Shown here: in pieces, positions 17,016 to 26,422 of the stretch
Position numbering within the stretch: the first letter of the stretch is position 1
Layout of the letters: each line of letters opens with the position of its first letter
NCBI RefSeq assembly: GCF_028705895.1
Contig: NZ_JAQWCQ010000010.1
Coordinates: 18,803 to 82,802 of the forward strand
Reading direction: 5' to 3'
Length of the DNA: 64,000 nucleotides
Source of the DNA: Massilibacteroides sp.
GTDB lineage: Bacteria; Bacteroidota; Bacteroidia; Bacteroidales; Tannerellaceae
Notes under the pieces: model-generated
Told to the model about the DNA's origin: nothing
The model's input: only the letters and a program-made list of their open reading frames with translations
Database searches by the model: none
Position numbers and translations under genes: made by a program

Positions 17016-17895
17016 CATATCAATTATAACTGTCAATTACAACGGATGTGAAGATACGAAGGAGCTTATTTATTCTATACAAGAACATCTGATTACAGTT
17101 TCCTATGAACTGATTGTTATAGACAATGGCTCAAGAGAAAACGAAGCCGCCCTATTGCTAGAGCTGTTTCCAACAATACAAACCATACGAAGTGATCTGA
17201 ACTTAGGTTTTGCAGGAGGAAATAATTTGGGAATCAAACAGGCAACGGGTCAATATTTACTCTTCTTAAACAATGATGTAATACTCAAAGACGCTTCTCT
17301 CATATTCCTGTTTGAAACACTTGATAAGAACCCTCACTTAGCTGGTGTATCACCTAAAATCTTATTTGCAGACAGCCCTCAAAGCATTCAGTTTGCCGGT
17401 TATACATCATTGTCACACATAACACTTCGAAATTGTATTATTGGATATAAACAGGATGATAACGGACAATGGGATTCACCACACGAAACACCATATTTGC
17501 ACGGTGCCGCAATGTGTATTCGAAAAGAAGTGATAGAAACCGTTGGCTTAATGCCAGAGGTCTATTTCCTGTATTATGAAGAATTAGATTGGTGTACGCA
17601 GATGACTTCTAAAGGATATGAATTAGGCTACGTGCCGCAAGCAGAAGTCTTTCACAAGGAAAGTCGCAGTACAGGGCAGGAGAGTCCGTTAAAGGTCTAT
17701 TATATGACACGCAACCGGCTTCTTTACGCAAAGCGAAACAGAAAAGGAGGCGAATATATCCTGTCTGCTCTTTATTTGCTTATATTCGCCTATCCAAAAA
17801 GTTTTTTCTACTTTTTGTCTCATAAAAAAGGAAAGCAGGCAAAAGCTGTCATCAAAGGAATCATTGATTTTTTCCAAATGAAAAAAGGTCTATGA
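16999..17895 (+). CDS. Family 2 glycosyltransferase
   Basis: The product is about 298 residues with a GT-A fold of the rhamnosyltransferase-like group. Motifs are ISIITVNYNG at the start, VIDNGSREN, NLGFAGGNNLGIKQATGQYL, the DxD-like FLNNDV, and the acceptor-side YYEELDWCTQMTSKGYELGY. A hydrophobic C-terminal helix (YILSALYLLIFAYPKSFFYFL) may anchor it to the inner membrane. The ATG at 16999 lies 17 bases inside the end of the Wzy gene, so translation is coupled. It transfers one sugar during repeat-unit assembly; which sugar is unknown. Confidence 0.9.
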   Translation: MKPQPNISIITVNYNGCEDTKELIYSIQEHLITVSYELIVIDNGSRENEAALLLELFPTIQTIRSDLNLGFAGGNNLGIKQATGQYLLFLNNDVILKDASLIFLFETLDKNPHLAGVSPKILFADSPQSIQFAGYTSLSHITLRNCIIGYKQDDNGQWDSPHETPYLHGAAMCIRKEVIETVGLMPEVYFLYYEELDWCTQMTSKGYELGYVPQAEVFHKESRSTGQESPLKVYYMTRNRLLYAKRNRKGGEYILSALYLLIFAYPKSFFYFLSHKKGKQAKAVIKGIIDFFQMKKGL

Positions 17896-19055
17896 ATTAT
17901 CTTTTAGAAATAGTTGATACTTTGTTATTCGGGCTGTTGTTTATACAAGTTACCTATCTTTTTATCTTCGCACTATTCTCTTTGCGTAAGTCACAAACAG
18001 ATTACCCTCGCGCACGTAAACAACATGATTTTCTCGTTTTATTCCCTGCCTACAAAGAAGATTATGTAATAGAACAAGCCGTCGACTGCTTTTTAAAACA
18101 AAACTACACTAAAGAAAAGTACGACATATTGGTTGTTTCCGATCAAATGCTACCGGAAACCAACAAGCAATTGCAGAAATATCCGATACTATTATTACAG
18201 ACAAAAGCCCCGTTAGGCTCCAAGGCAGCAGCGCTCAATTATGCTATTGATCACTTAGAAAAGGAATATGACTGCATTGTTATTATGGATGCAGACAATT
18301 TAGCCGGAACTGACTTCTTAGAAAGAATCAATGAGGTTTATGATTTTGGTGTTTATGCCATTCAGGCTCATAGGAAAGCAAAAAACAAAAACACCGATGT
18401 AGCAATTCTTGATGCCGCAAGTGAGGAGATCAACAATGCTTTCTTTCGAAAAGGACACGTCAATGCCGGACTTCCTTCAGCGCTCATTGGCTCAGGAATG
18501 GCATTTGATTACAAATGGTTTACGGAAAATATTAAAAAAATATCCTCTGTAGGTGAAGATAAAGAACTTGAACAACTTTTGATGAAGCAAAAAATATATG
18601 TGGAGTATTTGGACGATATTATTATTCTGGATGAAAAAGTTAAAAACAAGAATGCTTTCTACAACCAACGTGCTCGTTGGATCTATTCCCAGATAAATGC
18701 TTTGAGGAAAAGCATAAAAGATTTACCGGAAATTATACTGACTGGTAATTGGTGGTATTTAGATAAAGTCTTTCAATGGCTTATGCTACCACGCGTTATC
18801 CTTCTGGGAATAATTACACTTATCGCTTCTGTGTCCATATGCATATCATGGGTTTATTCATTAAAATGGTGGGGCATATTATTACTTTTATTTATCACCT
18901 TCAGCTTGGCGATTCCGGATGAGTTAGTTGATGATAAATTTAAGCACGCCCTAAAAAAAATTCCCATTCTCTTTATCCTAATGTTTATAAACCTCTTTAG
19001 AGCAAAAAAAGGAGGGGAAAGATTCCTGCATACAGAACATACGAAATCAGAATAA
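17892..19055 (+). CDS. Membrane-bound processive-type family 2 glycosyltransferase
   Basis: This 387-residue protein has an N-terminal membrane helix (about 5-28) and a GT-A catalytic domain with VLFPAYKEDYVIEQAV, the DxD motif in VIMDADNLAG, GSGMAFDY and GEDKELEQLL. NQRARW matches the QxxRW motif typical of the cellulose/hyaluronan-synthase class of GT2 enzymes. Two or three C-terminal membrane helices follow (about 295-345). The start codon overlaps the previous stop (ATGA). It may add a sugar to the lipid-linked intermediate or extend a polymer; the single-addition reading is favoured because Wzx and Wzy are present. Confidence 0.88.
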   Translation: MNYLLEIVDTLLFGLLFIQVTYLFIFALFSLRKSQTDYPRARKQHDFLVLFPAYKEDYVIEQAVDCFLKQNYTKEKYDILVVSDQMLPETNKQLQKYPILLLQTKAPLGSKAAALNYAIDHLEKEYDCIVIMDADNLAGTDFLERINEVYDFGVYAIQAHRKAKNKNTDVAILDAASEEINNAFFRKGHVNAGLPSALIGSGMAFDYKWFTENIKKISSVGEDKELEQLLMKQKIYVEYLDDIIILDEKVKNKNAFYNQRARWIYSQINALRKSIKDLPEIILTGNWWYLDKVFQWLMLPRVILLGIITLIASVSICISWVYSLKWWGILLLLFITFSLAIPDELVDDKFKHALKKIPILFILMFINLFRAKKGGERFLHTEHTKSE

Positions 19056-19058
19056 GAA

Positions 19059-19688
19059 ATGACATCAAAGGCAAGCATATCAGATAAAATAAAGCAGCAT
19101 CCACGGCTGAAACAGTTTCTTTTAAAGCTAATGATGCATCCGGTTAAAACGCGTCCTCGATTATGGCTGCGCTTACTTCAATTCTTATATATCAAAAGAG
19201 GAAAAGGATCGGTTATTTATCGTAATGTCCGAAAAGATTTGGTTCCTTTTAATCCTTTCTTACTCGGAAATTTTTCTGTGATAGAAAGCTTCTCTGCATT
19301 AACCAATGCAGTAGGAGAGATTATCATCGGAAATCACACTCGTATCGGATTAGGAAATACAATTATCGGACCTGTACAAATAGGAAACCATGTCAACCTG
19401 GCTCAGAATGTTGTTGTGTCGGGACTAAATCATAATTATGAAAATCCGGATAATACGATTGCTGATCAAAGAATAAAAACATCCCTTATTACAATAAGTG
19501 ATGATGTCTGGATTGGAGCAAATACAACAATTTTAGCAGGTGTCACAATCGGTAAACATGTTGTAATAGGAGCGGGGAGTGTTGTAAATAAAGACATTCC
19601 GGATTACTCGGTTGCTGTCGGAAATCCGGCTCGTATTATCAAACAATATGATTTTAATGAACAGAAATGGATCAAGATAAAGTCATAA
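19059..19688 (+). CDS. Left-handed beta-helix acyltransferase
   Basis: This 209-residue protein has an N-terminal helical segment and hexapeptide repeats at about 85-195 (IIIGNHTRIGLGNTIIG, VQIGNHVNLAQNVVVSG, VTIGKHVVIGAGSVV). A conserved histidine lies in SGLNHNYE, and the closing motif is VAVGNPARII. This is the O-acetyltransferase fold (as in WcaF, CysE and NodL) using acetyl-CoA. In this context it should acetylate a sugar of the polysaccharide repeat. It sits 3 bp behind one glycosyltransferase gene and overlaps the next by 22 bases. Confidence 0.88.
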   Translation: MTSKASISDKIKQHPRLKQFLLKLMMHPVKTRPRLWLRLLQFLYIKRGKGSVIYRNVRKDLVPFNPFLLGNFSVIESFSALTNAVGEIIIGNHTRIGLGNTIIGPVQIGNHVNLAQNVVVSGLNHNYENPDNTIADQRIKTSLITISDDVWIGANTTILAGVTIGKHVVIGAGSVVNKDIPDYSVAVGNPARIIKQYDFNEQKWIKIKS

Positions 19689-20644
19689 ACAAACCAAAAG
19701 TCAGTGTTATAATCCCGGTATATAATACAGAAGCTTATGCCGAAGAAGCTATACGCAGTATTATGTGCCAGACATTGAGTGATATCGAGATTATTATTAT
19801 CAACGACGGATCCACCGACAACAGTCAACTAATCATAGAAAAGCTTACGAAGGAAGATCAAAGAATTTCGTTTTATCAACAAGAGAATAAGGGACAATCA
19901 GAAGCCCGGAATTATGGTATCATAAAAGCAATCGGAGAGTATCTCTATTTCATGGATAGTGATGACTTGTTAGATGAAAAAACGTTAGAACTTTGCTATG
20001 AAAAATGCGAGACGGGAAAATTAGATTTTGTTTTTTTTGACGCAGCAATTTTTTATACAGAATATAGCAAACAACTTCCTTTTGATTATCAAAAAACAGA
20101 ACTTCTTAAGAATGGTATTTATTCCGGTTTAGAACTGTTGGAACGAATGATTGATAAAAAGGTCTATTCAGCATCAGTCTGTCTTAACTTAATAGGTCAC
20201 AATTATATTAAGAACAACAAACTTAAATTTTATCCTGGCATCATTCATGAAGACGAACTGTTTTCTTATCAATTATATAAATCAGCACAACGAGTTTCTT
20301 TTATCAATCAGAAATTTTATAAACGTCGCGTTAGAGAAAACTCTACAATGACACAAGTCTTTTCTTTAAAGAACATCACGGGTTACTTTACCGTTTTAGA
20401 TTATCTACAATCTAATTGTAATGGAAGTAGTTCGATTGTGATTACCACTCAAAAATTAATTGAGTATATTATTAATCCAGTAATATATAATGCATCTGTT
20501 TTATCAGCGAAACACAGATGGAAACTGTTTTTTACATGTATCAGAAAAAAATACATACCATATATTCGGATTAAGAACTTATGCGTTTTGCTATTCCCGT
20601 GGTTAATACAAATAAAAGCATTAGTAAAAAGAAAGGATGTCTAA
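19667..20644 (+). CDS. Family 2 glycosyltransferase
   Basis: This 325-residue GT-A enzyme has VSVIIPVYNTEAYAEEAI, IIINDGSTDNS, ARNYGIIKAIGEYLYF and the DxD motif in FMDSDDLLDE. IIHEDELFSYQLYKSA is typical of polysaccharide-locus GT2 enzymes. It is cytoplasmic with no clear membrane helix. The ATG lies inside the end of the acyltransferase gene, and its own end overlaps the flippase start by 8 bases. This dense packing shows a single transcript. Donor and acceptor are unknown. Confidence 0.92.
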   Translation: MDQDKVINKPKVSVIIPVYNTEAYAEEAIRSIMCQTLSDIEIIIINDGSTDNSQLIIEKLTKEDQRISFYQQENKGQSEARNYGIIKAIGEYLYFMDSDDLLDEKTLELCYEKCETGKLDFVFFDAAIFYTEYSKQLPFDYQKTELLKNGIYSGLELLERMIDKKVYSASVCLNLIGHNYIKNNKLKFYPGIIHEDELFSYQLYKSAQRVSFINQKFYKRRVRENSTMTQVFSLKNITGYFTVLDYLQSNCNGSSSIVITTQKLIEYIINPVIYNASVLSAKHRWKLFFTCIRKKYIPYIRIKNLCVLLFPWLIQIKALVKRKDV

Positions 20645-22100
20645 ACAAAAAAAAGAAATTTTATCCGGCATTCTATACACCGGTATTTCAAAATACTCCG
20701 GCATTATTTTAACACTAATTATTTCCGGTATATTAGCTCGACTGCTGCATCCGGAAGATTTTGGTATTGTAGCTATAGCAACGGTTATCATTACCTTTTT
20801 CAGTATTTTCTCTGATCTTGGGATATCACCGGCTATCGTGCAAAATAAAAGTTTAACAGAAGATGATCTGGCCTCTTTGTTCTCGTTTACGGTTTGGCTT
20901 GGCCTCTTCTTATCGTTTCTTTTTCTGTTGGCAGCTCCGTTTATAGCGGCTTACTATAACTCTCCTGTGCTTTCTGTTTTATGTGGCTTGTTGACTGTAA
21001 ATCTCTTTTTCAATACCGTCAACCTTGTTCCCAACGCTTTACTTTATAAGAATAAAGAGTTTAAATATATCGCTATAAGGAGTTTTTCTATTCAATTAGC
21101 GACGGGATTGCTTGCTATTATTGCCGCCTTATCAGGAGCAGGTTTGTACGCATTATTGATTAGCCCGATATTATCAAGTATTTTTATATTTATACTCTCA
21201 TATCGGAAATATCCACAGAAATTTCGTTTTGTCTCGGAAATTAACTCCGTCAGAAAAATATTTTCTTATTCTTTATTTCAGTTCCTTTTCAATTTAATCA
21301 ATTATTTCAGTCGAAATCTGGATAAATTGTTGATTGGGAAATTCTTAGGAATGAATCCTTTGGGTTATTATGAAAAGTCGTACCGCCTGATGATGTTACC
21401 AATACAAAATATTACTTTTGTTATTACCCCCGTGCTCCATCCCGTGTTAAGCGATTTCCAGAACGACCTGCGTTTCTTAGCTTCTTCTTATGAACGAATA
21501 ATTAGAATACTTGCGTTTATCGGATTTCCTCTTAGCGTTTTTCTTTTCTTTACCGCTCAGGAGTTGACACTGCTTATATTCGGCAACCAATGGTTGCCTT
21601 CTGTTCCTGTTTTTCAGATATTAGCCTTATCAGCAGGCTTTCAAATCGTGCTTTCCTCTTCCGGGTCAATATTCCAAGCAGCAAACGACACAAAAAGTTT
21701 ATTTATTTGCGGACTATTTTCATCCGTACTGAATGTAAGCGGAATTGCTATGGGTGTCTTTTATTTCAAATCGTTGGAAGCCATAGCCTGGTGCTTGTGC
21801 ATTACCTTTTTTATAAACTTCATACAATGTTATCTACAGATGTATCTGAAAACATTTAACAAACGTTCTCTTAAGTCATTGATTAAGCAATTCCTCTCAC
21901 CTCTGTCGTTGACATTCTGTTGTATATTACTTTTATGGCCACTCAATACAGTAATTTCAGATAAAAACTTATTAGCAAACTTGTTAATAAAAGGTATTTC
22001 CTCTATCTTTCTTGTGAGTTTTTATCTCCAATTAAGTGGTGAATACAATTTATTAGAAAAAATAAAAAAGGTTATATGGACTACGAAAAAAAAGGACTGA
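20637..22100 (+). CDS. Wzx-type polysaccharide flippase
   Basis: This 487-residue protein has about 12-14 membrane helices. The N-terminal pattern (GILYTGISKYSGIILTLIIS, LLHPEDFGIVAIATVI) is that of the polysaccharide transport family in the MOP superfamily. NLDKLLIGKFLGMNPLGYY is the usual mid-protein motif. It moves undecaprenyl-linked repeat units from the cytoplasmic to the periplasmic face for polymerisation. It is followed by a strong hairpin (22111-22154), so the downstream glycosyltransferases may be expressed at a different level. Confidence 0.92.
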   Translation: MSKQKKEILSGILYTGISKYSGIILTLIISGILARLLHPEDFGIVAIATVIITFFSIFSDLGISPAIVQNKSLTEDDLASLFSFTVWLGLFLSFLFLLAAPFIAAYYNSPVLSVLCGLLTVNLFFNTVNLVPNALLYKNKEFKYIAIRSFSIQLATGLLAIIAALSGAGLYALLISPILSSIFIFILSYRKYPQKFRFVSEINSVRKIFSYSLFQFLFNLINYFSRNLDKLLIGKFLGMNPLGYYEKSYRLMMLPIQNITFVITPVLHPVLSDFQNDLRFLASSYERIIRILAFIGFPLSVFLFFTAQELTLLIFGNQWLPSVPVFQILALSAGFQIVLSSSGSIFQAANDTKSLFICGLFSSVLNVSGIAMGVFYFKSLEAIAWCLCITFFINFIQCYLQMYLKTFNKRSLKSLIKQFLSPLSLTFCCILLLWPLNTVISDKNLLANLLIKGISSIFLVSFYLQLSGEYNLLEKIKKVIWTTKKKD

Positions 22101-22110
22101 GCTTTGACTT

Positions 22111-22154
22111 TTTTGAGGCGCCTGGAAAAGAAAGTTGAGGCGCCTCAAAATTTT
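22111..22154. repeat. GGCGCCTCA repeat (copy B), terminator-like hairpin inside the exopolysaccharide locus
   Basis: TTTTGAGGCGCC (22111-22122) pairs perfectly with GGCGCCTCAAAA (22139-22150) across a 16-nt loop, and TTTT follows. Read on the minus strand it is one 22-bp unit (GGCGCCTCAACTTTC...CCA) plus the start of another, flanked by AAAATTTT as in copy A at 4033-4117. In both places the element lies directly downstream of a gene in the same orientation relative to transcription. Confidence 0.85.
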
Positions 22155-22218
22155 CACAGATAGGATTTAATCTCAACAAGCATCTTTAATCATTAATAAA
22201 TCAACTGATTATAAACAC

Positions 22219-23340
22219 ATGAAAGCCTTATTCCTCATATTCCACGGACTGTCGCCAACAAATGGTATCAGCAAGAAGATACAAGCGCAAGTAAAAGCGC
22301 TTAATGAATGTGGCGTGGAAACAGCTCTCTGCCACTATGGTGTAGAGAAAAACGGAAGCAGGGTTTGGAAATGCGATGAACAAGTTATTGTTAATTTGGG
22401 AAAAGGCTTTATCGCTAAATTAAAGAAACGCTTTTATCTACGGCCTTTATTAAGGTATATCATAAACAATCAAATCTCTTTTATCTATATACGGTCAGAT
22501 CATAATGCGAATCCATTTACTATTTCCTTTATAAGATCATTGAGACAACATGGCATAAAAGTTCTGATGGAGATACCAACCTATCCCTACGACCAAGAGT
22601 ATATCACATTTGAAAGTAAATGCCACCTGCTGATTGATAAACTTTTTCGCAGTAAATTAGCCTCCTTTCTCAATGCGATAATTACATTCTCTAATCAAAA
22701 GGAAATATTTGGTCAACGTACGATTCAGATTTCCAATGGGATTGATTTTGACAGTATTCCTTTAAAAAGAGGAAAAGAAGTATCAAAAAATGAAATCCAT
22801 TTAATTGGAGTCGCTGAGATTCATTATTGGCATGGCTATGATCGGTTAATCGCCGGTATGGTTAATTATTATCAATCGTTTAAGGATGGTCAAAAGAAAA
22901 TAGTCTTTCATCTTGTTGGAAACTTCAGTGGAGAGCGGGAAAGAGAAGAGATATTACCATTAATTGAGGTGAACCACCTGAATGACTATGTGATTCTTCA
23001 TGGAGCATTACATGGAAATGATCTAACTCGATTGTTCGACATGGCTGATATTGGTATTGGTAGCTTAGCACGTCACAGAAGTCATATCACTCATATCAAG
23101 ACACTGAAAAACCGCGAATACGCAGCAAGAGGTATCCCTTTTATTTATTCGGAAATTGACGAAGATTTTGAAATGATGCCTTATGTGATAAAAGCTCCGG
23201 CTGATGAAACACCAATAGATATTGATGCTTTGATTGATTTCTATAACAATCAGAACTGGACATCAGAAAAGATCAGAAAATCCATTGATTCTTTATCCTG
23301 GACTAATCAAATGCAGACAGTGATAGATAATATAAATTGA
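22219..23340 (+). CDS. Family 4-like glycosyltransferase
   Basis: This 373-residue GT-B fold enzyme starts with FLIFHGLSPTNGISKKIQAQ, an N-terminal acceptor domain. The C-terminal nucleotide-sugar domain begins near residue 190 (LIGVAEIHYWHGYDRLI) and includes ILHGALHGNDLTRLFDMADI and GSLARHRSHITHIKTLKNREYA. The last motif replaces the usual E-x7-E of GT4 and is closer to capsular glycosyltransferases of Bacteroides. It is the first gene after the hairpin at 22111-22154, with a 118-bp gap, so a new promoter is possible though no clean TAnnTTTG was found there. Confidence 0.82.
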   Translation: MKALFLIFHGLSPTNGISKKIQAQVKALNECGVETALCHYGVEKNGSRVWKCDEQVIVNLGKGFIAKLKKRFYLRPLLRYIINNQISFIYIRSDHNANPFTISFIRSLRQHGIKVLMEIPTYPYDQEYITFESKCHLLIDKLFRSKLASFLNAIITFSNQKEIFGQRTIQISNGIDFDSIPLKRGKEVSKNEIHLIGVAEIHYWHGYDRLIAGMVNYYQSFKDGQKKIVFHLVGNFSGEREREEILPLIEVNHLNDYVILHGALHGNDLTRLFDMADIGIGSLARHRSHITHIKTLKNREYAARGIPFIYSEIDEDFEMMPYVIKAPADETPIDIDALIDFYNNQNWTSEKIRKSIDSLSWTNQMQTVIDNIN

Positions 23341-23347
23341 AGAAACT

Positions 23348-24256
23348 ATGAGTTATTCCGACATTTTTCGTTTCATCAAATCAAAAGTCAGATATGGCTT
23401 TATTGTTGAATGGTACAATTTCTGGTATCTTATTTTTCAGAAAAAGCAGAAAATTACTCCACAGGTTGCTACAATAGAGGAGACTATAAACAAGATAATC
23501 TCTGATGGGTGTTCTATCAGTCGTTTTGGAGATGGAGAAATATTACTTACTCATTGTCATTCTATTGGTTTTCAAAAAGGAGATCCTGAATTAGCCACAC
23601 GTTTGATTGAAGTTTTAGAAAGTAATGATAAGAAACATCTTGTCTGTATATCCGATGTATTTAAAGACTTATATCGGTATAACAGAAAAGCACGTCGGTT
23701 CTGGCGTGCACATTTTTACTTGTATGGAGAACTTTGGGACAAATATCTCTCGCCTGAGAAAGAATATTATAATACTTTTGTCTCACGTCCGTACATGGAT
23801 TTTGCTTCAAAAAAAGAATGTGATAAATGGTTCAAAGAGATAAAAAGAGTTTGGAATAATAGAGATATTGTTTTTATTGAAGGGGAAAAGAGTAGGTTAG
23901 GAGTGGGTAATGATTTATTCGATAACGCAAACAGTATAAAACGCATTCTATGTCCTGCCTATGATGCGTTCGACAAATACGGCCAAATAGTTCACGAAGC
24001 AAAAAAACTAAACAAAAACGACCTCATTCTGATTGCGTTAGGTCCAACTGCCACGGTTCTTTCCTATGATTTATTTAAACTTGGTTTTCAAGCGTTGGAC
24101 ATTGGGCATATTGATATCGAATATGAGTGGTGGAGAATGAAAGCAAAAAGAAAAGTCAGGATAAAACAAAAGTTCACAAACGAAGCTTTTGGAGGTAATT
24201 GGGTAACTGAGAGTGATAAAGAATATGAAAAAGAAATAATTAGCAGGATTGAATAA
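23348..24256 (+). CDS. GT-D fold glycosyltransferase (DUF1792 family)
   Basis: This 302-residue protein has the signature of the GT-D glycosyltransferase family in SISRFGDGEILL (Asp62 and Glu64 in the metal/UDP-sugar motif). IALGPTATVLSYDLFKLGFQALDIGHIDIEYEW follows the family's C-terminal nucleotide-binding pattern (shown here in two overlapping parts: LGPTATVLSYDL and ALDIGHIDIEYEW). The family was first described in streptococcal serine-rich adhesin glycosylation and also occurs in capsule loci. It should transfer glucose or another hexose to the growing repeat. It lies 7 bp after the previous gene, and its stop codon shares one base with the next start. Confidence 0.88.
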   Translation: MSYSDIFRFIKSKVRYGFIVEWYNFWYLIFQKKQKITPQVATIEETINKIISDGCSISRFGDGEILLTHCHSIGFQKGDPELATRLIEVLESNDKKHLVCISDVFKDLYRYNRKARRFWRAHFYLYGELWDKYLSPEKEYYNTFVSRPYMDFASKKECDKWFKEIKRVWNNRDIVFIEGEKSRLGVGNDLFDNANSIKRILCPAYDAFDKYGQIVHEAKKLNKNDLILIALGPTATVLSYDLFKLGFQALDIGHIDIEYEWWRMKAKRKVRIKQKFTNEAFGGNWVTESDKEYEKEIISRIE

Positions 24257-25419
24257 TGAAAATCGTTTATTATTTGCCATCTCTTTATATACCGGGGGGA
24301 TTAGAGCGCATTATCACCTTCAAAGCAAACTATTTTGCTGATAATATACCGAATTGTTCTGTTACGATTATTACTTCAGAACAAATCGGGAAACCACCTT
24401 ATTTCCCACTCTCTTCCCGTGTCAAACATATTGATTTAGGATGCCCCATTGATTGGCCATTCAATCAGTCACCATTTTTCAAAATGCTCAAATACCCCTT
24501 TCGTTATTATCAGTTCAGAGAAAGACTGTCTTCCGCATTATTTCAGATAAAAGCCGACATTGTAATTTCAACGCTAAGGAGAGAGATTAATTTCATTCAT
24601 TCCATCAATGACGGTAGCGTTAAAATCGGCGAATTTCATATCACCCGCAATTCATATCAGGCAAATAGTATAAAACAGGATAATCCTTTTATCCGCTTCA
24701 TAAAAAAAAGACTATCAGACAGATTCATCAATAACCTTAAAAAACTGTCTCGAGTAATCTTATTAACAAATGAAGAATCTTTATTATGGCCGGAATTATC
24801 AAACATATCAGTAATACCTAATCCATTAACCATTCATGTTTCATGCGTGTCACCCATGACAAATAAACAAGTAATAGCTGTTGGACGATATACGAAACAA
24901 AAAGGATTTGACAGATTGATAGACAGTTGGACTATTGTTACTCGGAAGCACCCTGATTGGATTTTAAAAATATATGGTGATGGCAATAGAGAAGAATTAC
25001 AGGAGCAGATTAATAATTTGTCTTTAAGAGAAAACTGCATCCTCGAACATACAGTAAACAACATTACTGCTAAATATTGTGAAAGCTCTATTTTTGTGTT
25101 GAGTTCTCGCTATGAAGGATTTGGAATGGTACTGGTGGAGGCAATGGCATGTGGAGTTCCTCCGGTCTCTTTTGCCTGTCCCTGCGGACCACGAGATATA
25201 ATCAAAGACGGAGAAGACGGACTACTTGTTGAGAATGGCAATATTGAAGAATTGGCTGATAGAATCTGTTATCTGATTGAACACGAAGAAGTACGAAAAA
25301 GGATGGGAAAGCAAGCAAGAATAAATGCCGAACGTTTTAAAATAGAATATATTGCTAAACAATGGGAAAGCCTTTTTAATGATTTACTAAAAAACAAAAA
25401 CAATCATGAGTTGGTATAG
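24256..25419 (+). CDS. Family 4 glycosyltransferase
   Basis: This 387-residue GT-B enzyme has an N-terminal glycine-rich loop (LPSLYIPGGLERI), the mid-domain AVGRYTKQKGFDRLI, and the family E-x7-E region SSRYEGFGMVLVEAMACGVP followed by ACPCGPRDII. It is a retaining transferase adding one sugar from a nucleotide sugar at the cytoplasmic face. It shares one base with the previous gene and overlaps the next by 14 bases. Length and motifs are complete. Confidence 0.92.
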   Translation: MKIVYYLPSLYIPGGLERIITFKANYFADNIPNCSVTIITSEQIGKPPYFPLSSRVKHIDLGCPIDWPFNQSPFFKMLKYPFRYYQFRERLSSALFQIKADIVISTLRREINFIHSINDGSVKIGEFHITRNSYQANSIKQDNPFIRFIKKRLSDRFINNLKKLSRVILLTNEESLLWPELSNISVIPNPLTIHVSCVSPMTNKQVIAVGRYTKQKGFDRLIDSWTIVTRKHPDWILKIYGDGNREELQEQINNLSLRENCILEHTVNNITAKYCESSIFVLSSRYEGFGMVLVEAMACGVPPVSFACPCGPRDIIKDGEDGLLVENGNIEELADRICYLIEHEEVRKRMGKQARINAERFKIEYIAKQWESLFNDLLKNKNNHELV

Positions 25420-26257
25420 CAAATATTTAAGTGTCTTTGAAAAACCTTTTGATGAGGCTTCAGAAAGGGTTATTGATGAGATACGAAATAAAATTAATAA
25501 AAAACAAAGCAACTCTCCTATTGCCTCTGTGGTAGTGATTGCTCACAATGAGGAAACCCGCCTTCTTAGTTGTCTTTGGTCTTTAGCTGATAACAAATGT
25601 AAGTATCCTATAGAAATAATCGGAGTAAATAATAATTCTATTGATCGGACTGAGGATGTTTTTAGGACTGTAGGAATAACACCTCTTTTTGAAGGGAAGA
25701 AAAGTCCAGGATATGCACGACAATGCGGACAAGCTATAGCAAAGGGAAAATACTATATTTGTATTGACTCAGATACCATGTATCCTCCTTATTATATTCA
25801 AACAATGATAAATGAATTAGAAAAACCAAATATCATGGCTGTCTATTCATTGTGGAGTTTTATTCCAAATAAAGAATTCACCCCAATAAAACTTTTTGCT
25901 TATGAATTACTGAGAGATATTTATATTCGCTTACTATCAATAAACCGTCCTGAAAGAGGGGTTCGAGGTATGGTTTTCGCTTATAGAACAGAGTTTGGCC
26001 GTAAAGTAGGCTATCGCATAGAATTAATTCGCGGTGAAGATGGTTCAATGGCCTTAGGATTAAAGAAATATGGAAAAATAAAATTAATTACCTCTCGCAA
26101 AGCGCGGGCTGTAACAGCGAGTAACACATTAAATGCTGACGGTTCATTGTGGAATAGTTTTCGGGTACGAACTATCAAAGCGTTAAAAAATCCAGCGTTT
26201 TACTTTACAAAGCAAAACAAACCACCCAAAGATGAAACATCAAACTTAATAAAATAG
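25406..26257 (+). CDS. Family 2 glycosyltransferase
   Basis: This 283-residue GT-A enzyme has SVVVIAHNEETRLLSCLWSL, GVNNNSIDRT, GYARQCGQAIAKGKY and the DxD motif in ICIDSDTMYPP. RGEDGSMALGLKKYGKIKL is the acceptor-side motif. It ends the tightly overlapping part of the cluster; the next gene has its own promoter 165 bp later. The first 40 residues before the catalytic core are charged and helical and have no known match. Confidence 0.88.
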   Translation: MSWYSKYLSVFEKPFDEASERVIDEIRNKINKKQSNSPIASVVVIAHNEETRLLSCLWSLADNKCKYPIEIIGVNNNSIDRTEDVFRTVGITPLFEGKKSPGYARQCGQAIAKGKYYICIDSDTMYPPYYIQTMINELEKPNIMAVYSLWSFIPNKEFTPIKLFAYELLRDIYIRLLSINRPERGVRGMVFAYRTEFGRKVGYRIELIRGEDGSMALGLKKYGKIKLITSRKARAVTASNTLNADGSLWNSFRVRTIKALKNPAFYFTKQNKPPKDETSNLIK

Positions 26258-26335
26258 ACAGCATTTATGATTGCATAAATAAACCCAATTATATAACAAT
26301 CAACCCATTTCTCATTAATTCTGAAAATATATATA

Positions 26336-26343
26336 TATCTTTG
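26336..26343 (+). promoter_or_regulatory. -7 promoter box for the LruC lipoprotein gene
   Basis: TATCTTTG fits TAnnTTTG and lies in an AT dinucleotide run. It predicts a leader of about 70 nt before the ATG at 26423, so the lipoprotein can be expressed apart from the glycosyltransferases. Confidence 0.65.
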
Positions 26344-26422
26344 TCCGTCCTTTTGACAGAATTGAATTTACACTTAATTTTTTTCACTGCATCTGATTTA
26401 AGATTAATAAAGAATAGTGGTT

